Source: Chloroflexota bacterium (lineage in GTDB: Bacteria; Chloroflexota; Ktedonobacteria; Ktedonobacterales; Ktedonobacteraceae). Taken from it: DNA of 24,996 nucleotides. The stretch lies in NCBI GenBank assembly GCA_902812455.1, contig CADDZH010000076.1, forward strand, positions 1 through 24,996, in the 5' to 3' direction. The translations under genes were made by a program, and so were the position numbers. Shown here in pieces: positions 1 through 7,936 of this stretch (positions are counted from its first letter, which is position 1; every line of letters begins with the position of its first letter). The notes below the pieces were generated by a model, which ran no database searches, was not told the origin of the DNA, and saw nothing but the letters and a program-made list of their open reading frames with translations.

Positions 1-59
1 TACAATGGGTAAGAAACTACTGGTGTAAAGGCTGCAAGAGATCGCCCAGCTCTGCAAGA

Positions 60-1931
60 TTACGAGACAGCAGGCTGTGGGCCACCGCTTGCAGCGGCTT
101 CTCCACCTTGCGCCTGGGATGCCGCAACGATTTCGCCGATCTCCACTGTCCGGTAACCGGAGAGTACAGCGATGTAGAACATGATAAGCGAGAATACAAT
201 CACTACCAGTTCATCCCAGCCAAAGGGAATAATTGGTTTGGATAGCGGTCCAAAGGGGCCGAGGTAAGCAAGGAAGTACAGCCCCAACATGAACACCAGG
301 AACCATATGCCTCTGAGAAATTGATGCCTCTTCTCTGGAGCGCTGGCTACCCACAGGTAGAGGGTGAACAGTGCTGCCTCGATAGCCAGGGCAATGATAT
401 ATTCGACGATGGTCAGGGTATGCTGGCCCAGCGGACCAAAGAAGGCGCTAGCAAGAATAGCAGCGAGCATGAGGATGCCGGCGATAATTCCGCTGGCAAG
501 ATTGACGCCCATATTCCTCGGTGCGTAGAACCAGGAGTAGATAGGCAAGCCAATGAGCACAGCGGTCACAACATAATTGAGGGTTGTGGTGCCGGACCAG
601 TATACAATCAGCGCTGCCGCGAGGAAACCAAGCGGGGCAAGTATAACCGCTCCTTGCAACTTGAAGGGCCGATGCAGTTCAGAGGCTGTGCGCCGCAGCA
701 CTGTCAACATGATTCCCCCCATGATGTAGGTGAGCACAGTGCCCGATGAGATGAAGCCCACCAGCAAGTACCAGCTTGGCAGCGGCAGTAAGAAGATCCA
801 GCCAACGATGAGGGCGGCAAGGAGCGCGGCTACCGGAATCCCTGTTCGTTGATTGACTTTGCTGAAAATGGGTGGGAAGTAGCCATCGACTGCAATGCCA
901 TAAATGGTGCGAGTAGCAGTGCCATTATAGACCAGGCCGGTACCGGAAGGTGAAATGAAGGCGTCAATGTAGAGTAAGACCGAAAAAGAGACGAGCAAGG
1001 CCAGGCCCGACGCTCTGAGATCCAGGGCAAACGGCGCTGCACCCCACTTCGATCCTGCCAGCGCTGCCCAGCTCCCAGGCTTGACCCCGGCCGCAGACCA
1101 GTTGAGCGAACCGGTAAATGCTAGCTGTAACAGGGTATAGAGGATCGTGGCAACAACTACAGAGAGGATCGTGGCAAGCGGGATGTCGCGTTGAGGATTG
1201 CGACTCTCACCACCGTAATCCAATGCCTGGCGGAAGCCCAGGTAGGCAAAGACGATACCCGATGTGGGAATAGCCAGGAAGATCGGCGAGATGCCGAGCG
1301 GGGTGAAGCCACCATAAGCGCTGAAGTTGCTGCCCCGGAAAACGAAGAAAAGCAGGATGAAGGTCAGGACGGGGATCACAAACTTCCACCAGGTCACCAC
1401 CGTATTAACCATTCCCATAAGCCTGATGCCGAAGTAGTTGAGCAGGAAGAAGATAATCGTCAGAGCAGCGGCAAGGCCAATGCCTGGCCATGTCAGAACT
1501 GTAACCGAGGAGCCACTGACGGTAGCTGATACCGTCAAACCGTGAATGTAGGATGAAGCATAGGTTATGACAGCCTCTGCCTCGATTACCGGCACTGTTA
1601 CCGCAGTCAAGAAGTATGCCCAGCCCAGTATATAGCCCGCATAGCTCCCATGGGTCAGGTGGGGATAGCGCACAATCGCTCCTGAACGCGGCAACATTCC
1701 GGCGACTTCTGCATAGTTCAATGCTACAAAGAGAACAAGAATTCCACCGATAATCCAGGATAAAATGACGGCCGGCCCGGCAATACTATCTGCTCCCAGA
1801 ACGGCAAAAAGCCAGCCAGAACCAATAATGCCGCCCATGGAGAGAAAGAAGAGGGCCTGAAAGGAAAGGGCCTTGCGAAGATGCTTATCCGGTGCTTCGT
1901 ATGAAGCCTGAGCCGGTTCTACTGTAGCCAT
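60..1931 (-). CDS. APC-superfamily amino acid/polyamine permease
   Basis: A 623-residue, strongly hydrophobic integral membrane protein of the amino acid-polyamine-organocation superfamily, expected to carry an amino acid or related small molecule across the cytoplasmic membrane. The first helix (about residues 25-45) has the family's glycine-rich unwound substrate motif, GGIIGSGW, followed by repeated long apolar helices; about 12-14 can be drawn. It is longer than the usual 450-500 residues, with extra C-terminal helices and a short Gly/Ala-rich tail. The start is supported by a strong Shine-Dalgarno (TTAGGAGG on the minus strand) about 10 bases upstream. It lies downstream of the molybdenum hydroxylase operon on the same strand, but a 505-base gap holding a repeat element and an inverted repeat suggests its own promoter. 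The substrate cannot be told from sequence. Confidence 0.9.
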   Translation of the reverse strand: MATVEPAQASYEAPDKHLRKALSFQALFFLSMGGIIGSGWLFAVLGADSIAGPAVILSWIIGGILVLFVALNYAEVAGMLPRSGAIVRYPHLTHGSYAGYILGWAYFLTAVTVPVIEAEAVITYASSYIHGLTVSATVSGSSVTVLTWPGIGLAAALTIIFFLLNYFGIRLMGMVNTVVTWWKFVIPVLTFILLFFVFRGSNFSAYGGFTPLGISPIFLAIPTSGIVFAYLGFRQALDYGGESRNPQRDIPLATILSVVVATILYTLLQLAFTGSLNWSAAGVKPGSWAALAGSKWGAAPFALDLRASGLALLVSFSVLLYIDAFISPSGTGLVYNGTATRTIYGIAVDGYFPPIFSKVNQRTGIPVAALLAALIVGWIFLLPLPSWYLLVGFISSGTVLTYIMGGIMLTVLRRTASELHRPFKLQGAVILAPLGFLAAALIVYWSGTTTLNYVVTAVLIGLPIYSWFYAPRNMGVNLASGIIAGILMLAAILASAFFGPLGQHTLTIVEYIIALAIEAALFTLYLWVASAPEKRHQFLRGIWFLVFMLGLYFLAYLGPFGPLSKPIIPFGWDELVVIVFSLIMFYIAVLSGYRTVEIGEIVAASQAQGGEAAASGGPQPAVS

Positions 1932-2036
1932 AGTATGATAAACCTCCTAATGCTCGTGATGATAACAAGCAACAATTCAGGAAACTCTACTACTATCTAC
2001 AGGAACTACACTACAAACAAAACTCTACTATTATGC

Positions 2037-2090
2037 TGGATCGATCAGTAACAGGATTATGGATGAGTTAACCGTAATATGATCGATCCA
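2037..2090. promoter_or_regulatory. Perfect 11-bp inverted repeat upstream of the permease gene (possible operator)
   Basis: TGGATCGATCA at 2037-2047 is matched exactly by its inverse TGATCGATCCA at 2080-2090, with 32 bases between. Each arm contains the self-complementary GATCGATC, so each half could also act as a separate dimeric site. The pair lies about 105-160 bases upstream of the permease start, outside the palindromic element that begins at 2197. An operator role is inferred from position and symmetry only; no regulator is identified. Confidence 0.4.
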
Positions 2091-2196
2091 TGTTCAATTA
2101 TAATACGTGGAAGAGGAATTTGCATGTAAGCGACATAAGCGGGAAGTTCAAGGGGCACAGGCTCCCTGGCGCGGTTTTGGAACAGAAAAATTCATT

Positions 2197-2406
2197 AGGA
2201 GCCGATTATGAACATTAACAACCAGGATCGGTAATAGTTTGTCATCCTGAGCCCATTCCCCTTCGCTGCGTTCAGGGCTTCGGCTCACTCGCTCAGGGGA
2301 ACTCCGCGAAGGATCTCCGTCGATCAGCAGCGGATGTTTCGCCTCGCGAAACATGACATGCACTGGCTTTGCCGATCTTGATCGTTAAATTTCATTATCG
2401 GCCCCT
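2197..2406. repeat. Palindromic intergenic element, copy A (MITE/REP-like)
   Basis: About 210 bp of noncoding sequence bounded by imperfect inverted termini of about 38 bp. The left end (2197-2235) and the inverse of the right end (2369-2406) share a pattern close to GCCGAT-ATGAA--TTAAC followed by GATCGG. Inside lies a second palindromic core (2240-2360) beginning GTCATCCTGAGC and ending AACATGACATG. The core also occurs at 12407-12476 and 21691-21813. This copy carries an extra inverted-repeat-rich insertion in its left arm (about 2252-2320). No transposase is encoded, so if mobile it would move in trans. Together with 1932-2196 this accounts for the gene-free stretch between the permease and the FAD subunit gene; nothing else recognisable was seen there apart from the inverted repeat at 2037-2090. 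Confidence 0.75.
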
Positions 2407-2436
2407 ACGATCCCCTTCCTCATAGAAAAGCAAGGG

Positions 2437-3303
2437 TTAGGCGCGCTCAGCCGCTCTGGAAATGGCGCGGCGGGCCATGACAACGGCCATCTGGGCGCGA
2501 TAGGCCTTCGAGCCATGCAGGTCTTCTATGAGTTCGAGGCCTTGGGCGGCATGAGCGGCCGCTCCCGCAATGGTTGGCTCGTCAAGCTTCTTCCCAAGCA
2601 GGGTTGCTTCCACAGCGCTGGCGCGGGTCGGTTTAACCGATGCGCCGGTGATGACGACGCTGGCAGCCGAGCAGGTGCCATCATCGTTGAGCGTGATTAC
2701 GGCAGCGCATCCCGCCACGGCATAATGCGAAGCCTTATTGGCCAGCTTCGAGTAGGCGCTGCCGGTGTGAGCAGGCGGGATCGCGAAGCGGATCTCCGTG
2801 ACGATCTCGTCCGGTTGCAGCGCGGTCTCGAACATGCCGAGGAAGAAATCATCGGCTTTGATGGTGCGCACGCCATTTGGGCCTTGCACCAGGATATCGG
2901 CTTTGAGCGCCAGCACAATGCCGGGCATATCAGCGGCGGGATCGTTGTGGGCGATGCTACCCCCGATAGTGCCCCGGTTACGTACCTGCGGATCACCGAT
3001 CAAGGCCGTTCCCTCTGGTAACAGGGGGAAATAGCGAGCCAGCACCTCAGACTCCTCGATGGTCGTGTAGGTGGTCATGGCGCCAACGGCAACAGCTCCA
3101 TCTTCCTCGCGGATGTAGGAGAGGCCGCTAATCCTTCCCAGGTCGATCAAGTGACCTGGCTGGGCCAGGCGCAACTTCATCATAGGAATCAGGCTATGTC
3201 CACCTGCCAGCAACTTGGCGTCATCGCCGTATTGCTGCAAGAGCGCAATGGCCTCATTGACCGACGTAGCGGTATGGTAATCAAATGCTGCTGGAATAGA
3301 CAT
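2437..3303 (-). CDS. Molybdenum hydroxylase FAD-binding (medium) subunit, CoxM-like
   Basis: A 288-residue flavoprotein of the CO dehydrogenase/xanthine dehydrogenase medium-subunit family. It should pass electrons from the 2Fe-2S subunit to FAD and on to an acceptor. The two FAD-binding signatures are present: AGGHS at residues 33-37 and TIGGS at 112-116, followed by a conserved HNDPAAD stretch. Length fits the family, and the C-terminal CO dehydrogenase flavoprotein domain (about residues 175-285) is complete. The ATG has an AAGGAG Shine-Dalgarno about 9 bases upstream. It is the third gene of the operon, 20 bases after the large subunit. The order small-large-medium differs from the medium-small-large order of the classical cox operons. 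The physiological substrate is unknown. Confidence 0.93.
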   Translation of the reverse strand: MSIPAAFDYHTATSVNEAIALLQQYGDDAKLLAGGHSLIPMMKLRLAQPGHLIDLGRISGLSYIREEDGAVAVGAMTTYTTIEESEVLARYFPLLPEGTALIGDPQVRNRGTIGGSIAHNDPAADMPGIVLALKADILVQGPNGVRTIKADDFFLGMFETALQPDEIVTEIRFAIPPAHTGSAYSKLANKASHYAVAGCAAVITLNDDGTCSAASVVITGASVKPTRASAVEATLLGKKLDEPTIAGAAAHAAQGLELIEDLHGSKAYRAQMAVVMARRAISRAAERA

Positions 3304-3323
3304 CTTCTTTTCTCCTTTCCATC

Positions 3324-5678
3324 CTATGGCTGCTGCTGTTGTTGCTGCTGGATGATCTGCCAGAGCTTCTCGGACGTGAATGGCATATCAACATGTGCTA
3401 CACCGAGGGCATCGGCAATGGCGTTCGCCACTGCGGGGGTAGCGGCAATAGTACCGGCCTCACCAACGCCTTTAGCACCCAGCGGATTGACGGGGGTGGG
3501 TGTCACGGTGGAGTCGGTTTCGAAGCTGGGCAGCTCTGAGGAGAGTGGCATGGCATAGTCCATCAGGGTTGCCGTGAGCAACTGGCCATCTTCACCATAC
3601 ACAACGCCCTCGAACAGCGCCTGGCCAACGCCCTGAGCAATGCCCCCATGGATCTGCCCTTCAACCAGCATCGGGTTGAGCTGGCGCCCGCAGTCATCGA
3701 CGGCCACATAGCGCGTAATCTGCGCTTCGCCGGTTTCTTTATCTATCTCGACCACGCAGACATGCGTGCCGAAGGGGAAGGTACATGCTTCTGGCTCCCA
3801 GAAGACCGTTGTCTCAAGGCCAGGCTCAATAGTGGGCGGAAGCGTATTGGAGAAGTTAGCTGCCGTAGCCACCTCAGCAAAGGTGACAGACTTCTGGGGC
3901 GAGCCGGTCACAAAGAACTTACCATCCTCCAGTGTTATATCCGAGGCGCTGGCCTCCAGCATATGGGCAGCGATCTGCTTCATCTTCTCCTTCAGCCGCT
4001 GGGCAGCAGTGTAGACGGCAGAGCCACCTACTGCTGTAGTGCGGCTCCCATAGGTACCACGGCCTTCCGGCGTAGAGTCGGTATCGCCATGCAACACCAC
4101 CACATTCTCTATAGGAATACCAAACTCCTCGGCGACAATCTGCGCAAATGTCGTCTCCTCGCCCTGCCCATGTGGGGACGAGCCGGTGTAAACCTCGACG
4201 GTGCCGCTATTCTCAATACGCATGCGCGCGCTCTCGTAGAGGCCAATCGGCACAAATCCCTTGGGGCCTAGCCCGCAGATTTCGATATAGGAGGAGAGAC
4301 CAATGCCCATCAGTTTGCCATCACCCGAGGCGCGTCTTCGAGCCTGTTCGGCGCGCAGGTTCTGGTAATCCGCTAGCGCCAGGGCTTTGTCCAGGGCCGC
4401 CTCGTAGTTCCCGCTATCATAAACTGCGCCTGTAGCGGCCTTATACGGGAACTGCTCCGGCTTAATGAAGTTAATCCTGCGCACTTCAGCCGGGTCCTTC
4501 CCAACTGCACGGGCAACAAGGTCCATGGTGCGCTCTATAAGATACGCAGCCTCGGGGCGGCCCGCGCCACGATAGGCATCAGTAGGAGCCTTATTGGTGA
4601 AGACGATATCGCTACTCAGGTGAATGTGCGGGATGTCATAAGCGCCGCAGGAGACGGGGAATCCCAGAGCAATCATAATCACATCAGTGAAGAGCTGTGA
4701 ATATGCCCCAAGGTCAGAGATGCCATGAATCTTCAGGCCTGTCACTCTGCCCTCTCTGGTAGCAGCAACTTCCACATAGTCGATCTGGTCGCGCCCGTGG
4801 ATAGTTGATGACATGTTCTCGCTGCGCTCTTCTGTCCACTTGACTGGATGGCCCGTCTTCATAGAAGCGAAAGCCGCCACAAGTTCTTCGGGGTAGATAT
4901 TGATCTTGGAGCCGAAGCCACCCCCGACATCGGGTACAATCACCCGTACCTGGTGCTGGGGCAGGCCCACTGTCGCAGCCATAATGTTACGCAGTATGTG
5001 AGGGTTCTGCGACGTACTCCAGACGGTAAGAGACCTGCTGGCTTTGTTGTAATCGGCAACAACAGCGCGCGTCTCTATCGCCACGGGAGCAAGTCGCTGG
5101 TTGACAAAGCGTGCCTTGACCACCACACCACCATCGGCTTTGGTCTGTTCGAAGACCTTGTCGATCTCTTCAGTCGAGGGGTGATCGCTGAACGGGACAT
5201 TCGTGCCAAACTCTTCATAGAGGAGCGGCGCGTCCGGCTGCATAGCCTTCTCGGCATCGGTCACCGCCGGCAGGGGTTCGTAGTCAACTTCGATCAGGTC
5301 GCGAGCATCACGCGCTGTAGAGCGATCATCGGCAATCACGACAGCCACAGGATCGCCATAGAAGCGCACTTTGCCTTCAGCCAGTGGACCACGAATGCCC
5401 ATCCCCTCGGTCATTTTTCCTAAAGGAACGGCAACGGCAATATTGCCTACAGCACCCTTCAGGTCCTCGGCAGTATAGACGGCTACCACGCCGGGGTAGT
5501 TACGCGCAGCCTGGGTATTAATGCTCCTGATGCGGGCATGTCCATATGGGCTGCGCACGAAGGCCATGTAGAGCATGCCAGGAAGTTTGATATCATCGAC
5601 GTAGGTCGCCTGACCGGTAATCAGGCGCGGGTCTTCTCGCCGCTTAACCGGCGAGCCAAGCATAGCTGCAACACCCAT
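3324..5678 (-). CDS. Molybdenum hydroxylase large (molybdopterin) subunit, form II CoxL-like
   Basis: A 784-residue catalytic subunit of the xanthine oxidase/CO dehydrogenase family, binding molybdopterin cytosine dinucleotide and oxidising or hydroxylating an unknown substrate. The N-terminal a/b hammerhead domain (about residues 18-130) starts at GSPVKRREDPRLITG. The active-site loop reads AYRGAGR at residues 368-374; this is the form II signature, whereas true aerobic CO dehydrogenases (form I) carry AYxCSFR. The catalytic glutamate is in KGVGEAG (E740). The C-terminus ends in seven consecutive glutamines and a proline, encoded by mixed CAG/CAA codons, an unusual tail. The start follows a weak GGTGAG Shine-Dalgarno. 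The gene sits between the small subunit (79-base gap) and medium subunit (20-base gap), so the three are surely co-expressed. Confidence 0.94.
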   Translation of the reverse strand: MGVAAMLGSPVKRREDPRLITGQATYVDDIKLPGMLYMAFVRSPYGHARIRSINTQAARNYPGVVAVYTAEDLKGAVGNIAVAVPLGKMTEGMGIRGPLAEGKVRFYGDPVAVVIADDRSTARDARDLIEVDYEPLPAVTDAEKAMQPDAPLLYEEFGTNVPFSDHPSTEEIDKVFEQTKADGGVVVKARFVNQRLAPVAIETRAVVADYNKASRSLTVWSTSQNPHILRNIMAATVGLPQHQVRVIVPDVGGGFGSKINIYPEELVAAFASMKTGHPVKWTEERSENMSSTIHGRDQIDYVEVAATREGRVTGLKIHGISDLGAYSQLFTDVIMIALGFPVSCGAYDIPHIHLSSDIVFTNKAPTDAYRGAGRPEAAYLIERTMDLVARAVGKDPAEVRRINFIKPEQFPYKAATGAVYDSGNYEAALDKALALADYQNLRAEQARRRASGDGKLMGIGLSSYIEICGLGPKGFVPIGLYESARMRIENSGTVEVYTGSSPHGQGEETTFAQIVAEEFGIPIENVVVLHGDTDSTPEGRGTYGSRTTAVGGSAVYTAAQRLKEKMKQIAAHMLEASASDITLEDGKFFVTGSPQKSVTFAEVATAANFSNTLPPTIEPGLETTVFWEPEACTFPFGTHVCVVEIDKETGEAQITRYVAVDDCGRQLNPMLVEGQIHGGIAQGVGQALFEGVVYGEDGQLLTATLMDYAMPLSSELPSFETDSTVTPTPVNPLGAKGVGEAGTIAATPAVANAIADALGVAHVDMPFTSEKLWQIIQQQQQQQP

Positions 5679-5757
5679 GTGCTCACCTATCCTTTCTCTT
5701 CATAAGAAGCAGTAGAAGATAGCCGGATCAAGAATCGTACATTGAACGAGACGCAGC

Positions 5758-6270
5758 TCACTCGCCGGCGCCCGCCGGGGTTGGCGCAGCAGTCACCTCG
5801 CGCATCTTCTCGGCGGCAAACTGAACCGCGCGCACGATGTTCTGGTAGCCCGTGCAGCGGCAGATATTGCCTTTGAGCGCTTCGCGAATCTCGGCTTCAG
5901 ACGGGTTGGGATTATGCTTCAAGAGGTTATAGGAAGCCATAATCATGCCCGGCGTGCAGAAGCCGCATTGCAAACCATGCTTCTCCCAGAAACCTTCCTG
6001 CAGGGGGTGCAGGCTTCCCTCAGGAGCCAGGCCTTCAATGGTGGTGACTTCGCAGCCATCGGCCTGGACGGCGAACATGGTGCAGGACTTCACGGATTCC
6101 CCATTGACGAGGACAGTGCAGGCGCCGCACTGGGAAGTATCACAGCCGATATGGGTGCCTGTGAGGTCGAGCACATCACGTAAATAATGTACGAGCAACA
6201 TGCGTGGTTCGACCAGTGAGTGGTGTTGCTGGCCATTCACTGTCACAGTGATTTCGCACTTCGTTGTCAT
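5758..6270 (-). CDS. Molybdenum hydroxylase 2Fe-2S (small) subunit, CoxS-like
   Basis: A 170-residue iron-sulfur subunit that relays electrons from the molybdenum site to the FAD subunit. The N-terminal plant-ferredoxin-like domain has cluster ligands C43, C48, C51 and C63 (pattern [10 protein letters not shown] then C), and the C-terminal [2Fe-2S]-binding domain has C102, C105, C137 and C139 (CGFC and CRC). All eight ligands are present. The last about 15 residues are a Pro/Ala/Gly-rich extension. This is the first gene of the operon, transcribed away from the sensory cluster at 6620 across a 349-base divergent intergenic region. No cofactor-maturation genes (CoxD-, CoxE- or XdhC-like) are found beside it in this window. 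Confidence 0.95.
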   Translation of the reverse strand: MTTKCEITVTVNGQQHHSLVEPRMLLVHYLRDVLDLTGTHIGCDTSQCGACTVLVNGESVKSCTMFAVQADGCEVTTIEGLAPEGSLHPLQEGFWEKHGLQCGFCTPGMIMASYNLLKHNPNPSEAEIREALKGNICRCTGYQNIVRAVQFAAEKMREVTAAPTPAGAGE

Positions 6271-6402
6271 CGATAGTACCCGCCTTTCTTTTCAAATCAG
6301 GACCGCATACATGAGGAGTCGCGAGAAATGAGGGTCAAAGTTACCACTGATCCATGAACTAGACAGAACGCACAGCACTCCTTTCTCCTATAGTGGACGC
6401 AT

Positions 6403-6419
6403 GTGTGCATGCCGCACAC
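6403..6419. promoter_or_regulatory. Short hairpin/inverted repeat in the divergent intergenic region
   Basis: GTGTGC at 6403-6408 and GCACAC at 6414-6419 form a perfect 6-bp inverted repeat around a 5-base centre. It lies in the 349-base region separating the molybdenum hydroxylase operon from the PAS gene, 133 bases upstream of the former and about 200 upstream of the latter. It could be an operator for either direction; this is only inferred from position. Confidence 0.25.
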
Positions 6420-6527
6420 GCATAAAAAGCTCTAGCGTTACTGACCAAAGGTAAGTGGCTACTAAAAACGTAGCATATGAAGAAGCCAAATGTCAAATAA
6501 CCTCAAGATATATTTAGTCCTATAACC

Positions 6528-6557
6528 TTGCGTCGTAAAAAAGCGTTCTGCTACACT
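6528..6557 (+). promoter_or_regulatory. Candidate promoter of the PAS/kinase operon
   Basis: TTGCGT at 6528-6533 and TACACT at 6552-6557 are separated by 18 bases and resemble a housekeeping -35/-10 pair. Transcription would start near 6564, giving a leader of about 55 bases before the ATG at 6620. The match is only moderate, so this is a suggestion. Nothing convincing was found for the opposite direction. Confidence 0.35.
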
Positions 6558-6579
6558 TCCACCAACAGGACAGGCCATG

Positions 6580-6594
6580 ATCCGGTTTCCGGAT
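6580..6594 (+). promoter_or_regulatory. Leader hairpin before the PAS gene ribosome binding site
   Basis: ATCCGG-TTT-CCGGAT is a perfect 6-bp stem with a three-base loop. It sits 13 bases upstream of the CGGAGGT Shine-Dalgarno (6608-6614) of the PAS gene. It is too short and lacks the U-run of a terminator. It may stabilise the mRNA, affect ribosome access, or be a protein-binding palindrome. Confidence 0.35.
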
Positions 6595-6619
6595 AAGCTC
6601 TTATATTCGGAGGTATGTT

Positions 6620-7936
6620 ATGACTGATAATGTCGTGATGGCCCCAATGTCATCTCACCGCGAGCATCTCCATGGTACCAGGTCGCATGGAGCACTCGAT
6701 GCAGATATCATCATCAAGAACGCGCCCGACCCGGTCTTTGTCTCCGACCTGGAAGGCAAAATCCTCTCGGCCAATGACGCGGTTTATGAACTCTTAGGCT
6801 TTCGCACGGACGAGGTGCTAGAGCAGTCGCTCTCACGCTTTATCAGCCCCGAAGAGACGCGCGAATTTACGGCTGCCCTGCGCGAAGTGATCGAGCGAGG
6901 GGCTACACGCAACGCCCGCCTCAATCCGCGTAGCGCCTCAGGTGAGGTGATTCCCACCACGCTCAACGCCTCGGCCTTGCGTGATACCGATGGCAAAGTG
7001 ATCGGCGCAATCGGCATCCTGCGTGATATGCGCGAACTGGACAAGGCGCGTGCCTATGCCGACAGCCTGATCAAGAATGCGCCCGACCCGGTCTTTGTCT
7101 CCGACCTGGAAGGCAAGATTTTGCAAGCCAATGATGCCGTCTATGAACTGTTAGGTTTCCGCACAGACGAGGTGCTGGAGCAATCGCTTTCACGCTTTAT
7201 CAGTCCCGAAGAAACGCGCGAGTTTCTCGCAGCCCTCAAGGAGGTTATCGAGCGAGGTGTGATCCGCAATACACGCCTCAACCCGCGTAGCGCCTCGGGT
7301 GAGGTGATTCCTACTACCCTCAATGCCTCGGCCTTGCGCGATACCGATGGCAGGGTCATTGGCGCGATCGGTATCCTGCGCGATATGCGCGAACTGGATA
7401 AGGCCCTTGCATATTCAGATAGCCTGATCAAGAACGCGCCCGACCCGGTCTTTGTCTCCGACCTGGAAGGCAAGATTTTGCAAGCCAATGATGCCGTCTA
7501 TGAGCTGTTAGGTTTCCGGCCAGACGAGGTGCTGGAGCAATCCCTCTCACGCTTCATCAGTCCCGAAGAGACGCGCGAGTTCCTCGCAGCCCTGCGCGAA
7601 GTCATTGAGCGAGGCGCTACCCGTAATGCCAGGTTGAACCCTCGCAGCGCCTCAGGTGAAGTGATTCCCACGACGCTCAATGCCTCAGCCTTGCGCGATG
7701 CCGATGGCAAAGTGATCGGCGCGATCGGTATCCTGCGCGATATGCGTGCCTATGAGAAGGTTGTGCGTGACCTGGAGGAATCGAAGGCCGAGCTACAGGA
7801 AAAGATACTGGACCTGGAGAAGTTCGAAGAAGTCGTCGTAGGTCGCGAGCTTAAAATGATCGCGCTGGAGAAAGAAATTGAGAACTTGAAGAGGGAACTG
7901 GAGAAGCTCAATCGAGGGCAGAACAAATGGGTATAG
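6620..7936 (+). CDS. Triple-PAS sensor protein with C-terminal coiled coil
   Basis: A 438-residue, probably soluble protein with three consecutive PAS domains (about residues 30-148, 149-267 and 268-383) and a charged C-terminal coiled coil (384-438). There is no kinase, cyclase or DNA-binding domain. The PAS units repeat with an exact 119-residue period and differ from each other at only about ten positions. Each starts KNAPDPVFVSDLEGKIL and ends GAIGILRDMR. The coiled coil contains FEEVVVGRELKMIALEKEI, the kind of linker usually found before a histidine kinase core. The start has a strong CGGAGGT Shine-Dalgarno 5 bases upstream. The stop overlaps the start of the next kinase gene, so the two are translationally coupled and probably work as a split sensor and kinase. 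The ligand or cofactor is unknown. Confidence 0.9.
   Translation: MTDNVVMAPMSSHREHLHGTRSHGALDADIIIKNAPDPVFVSDLEGKILSANDAVYELLGFRTDEVLEQSLSRFISPEETREFTAALREVIERGATRNARLNPRSASGEVIPTTLNASALRDTDGKVIGAIGILRDMRELDKARAYADSLIKNAPDPVFVSDLEGKILQANDAVYELLGFRTDEVLEQSLSRFISPEETREFLAALKEVIERGVIRNTRLNPRSASGEVIPTTLNASALRDTDGRVIGAIGILRDMRELDKALAYSDSLIKNAPDPVFVSDLEGKILQANDAVYELLGFRPDEVLEQSLSRFISPEETREFLAALREVIERGATRNARLNPRSASGEVIPTTLNASALRDADGKVIGAIGILRDMRAYEKVVRDLEESKAELQEKILDLEKFEEVVVGRELKMIALEKEIENLKRELEKLNRGQNKWV
6714..7744 (+). repeat. Three tandem 357-bp intragenic repeats encoding PAS domains
   Basis: Unit boundaries fall at 6714, 7071 and 7428, exactly 357 bases (119 codons) apart, with no insertion or deletion. 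Units 2 and 3 are identical over long stretches at the DNA level (for example about 70 bases from 7079 and 7436), including synonymous sites. This points to recent duplication or ongoing gene conversion. The third unit ends near 7744, where the sequence diverges into the coiled coil. Confidence 0.9.

Noticed and set aside
2148..2363. Minus-strand open frame of 71 codons in the intergenic region
   Set aside because: It is produced by the palindromic repeat element and has no family features or good ribosome binding site.
2197..2406. Insertion sequence
   Set aside because: Inverted termini are present, but the 210 bases encode no transposase; at most a non-autonomous element.
3648..4271. Open frame of 207 codons on the plus strand
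   Set aside because: It lies entirely antisense to the molybdopterin subunit gene, whose motifs are intact; it is a by-product of codon bias.
3324..5678. Annotation as form I aerobic CO dehydrogenase large subunit
   Set aside because: The active-site loop is AYRGAGR; form I enzymes have AYxCSFR with the copper-binding Cys, which is absent.
6784..7710. Series of similar minus-strand open frames with a regular period
   Set aside because: They are reverse-strand shadows of the three PAS repeats; their similarity simply reflects the 357-bp tandem repeat.
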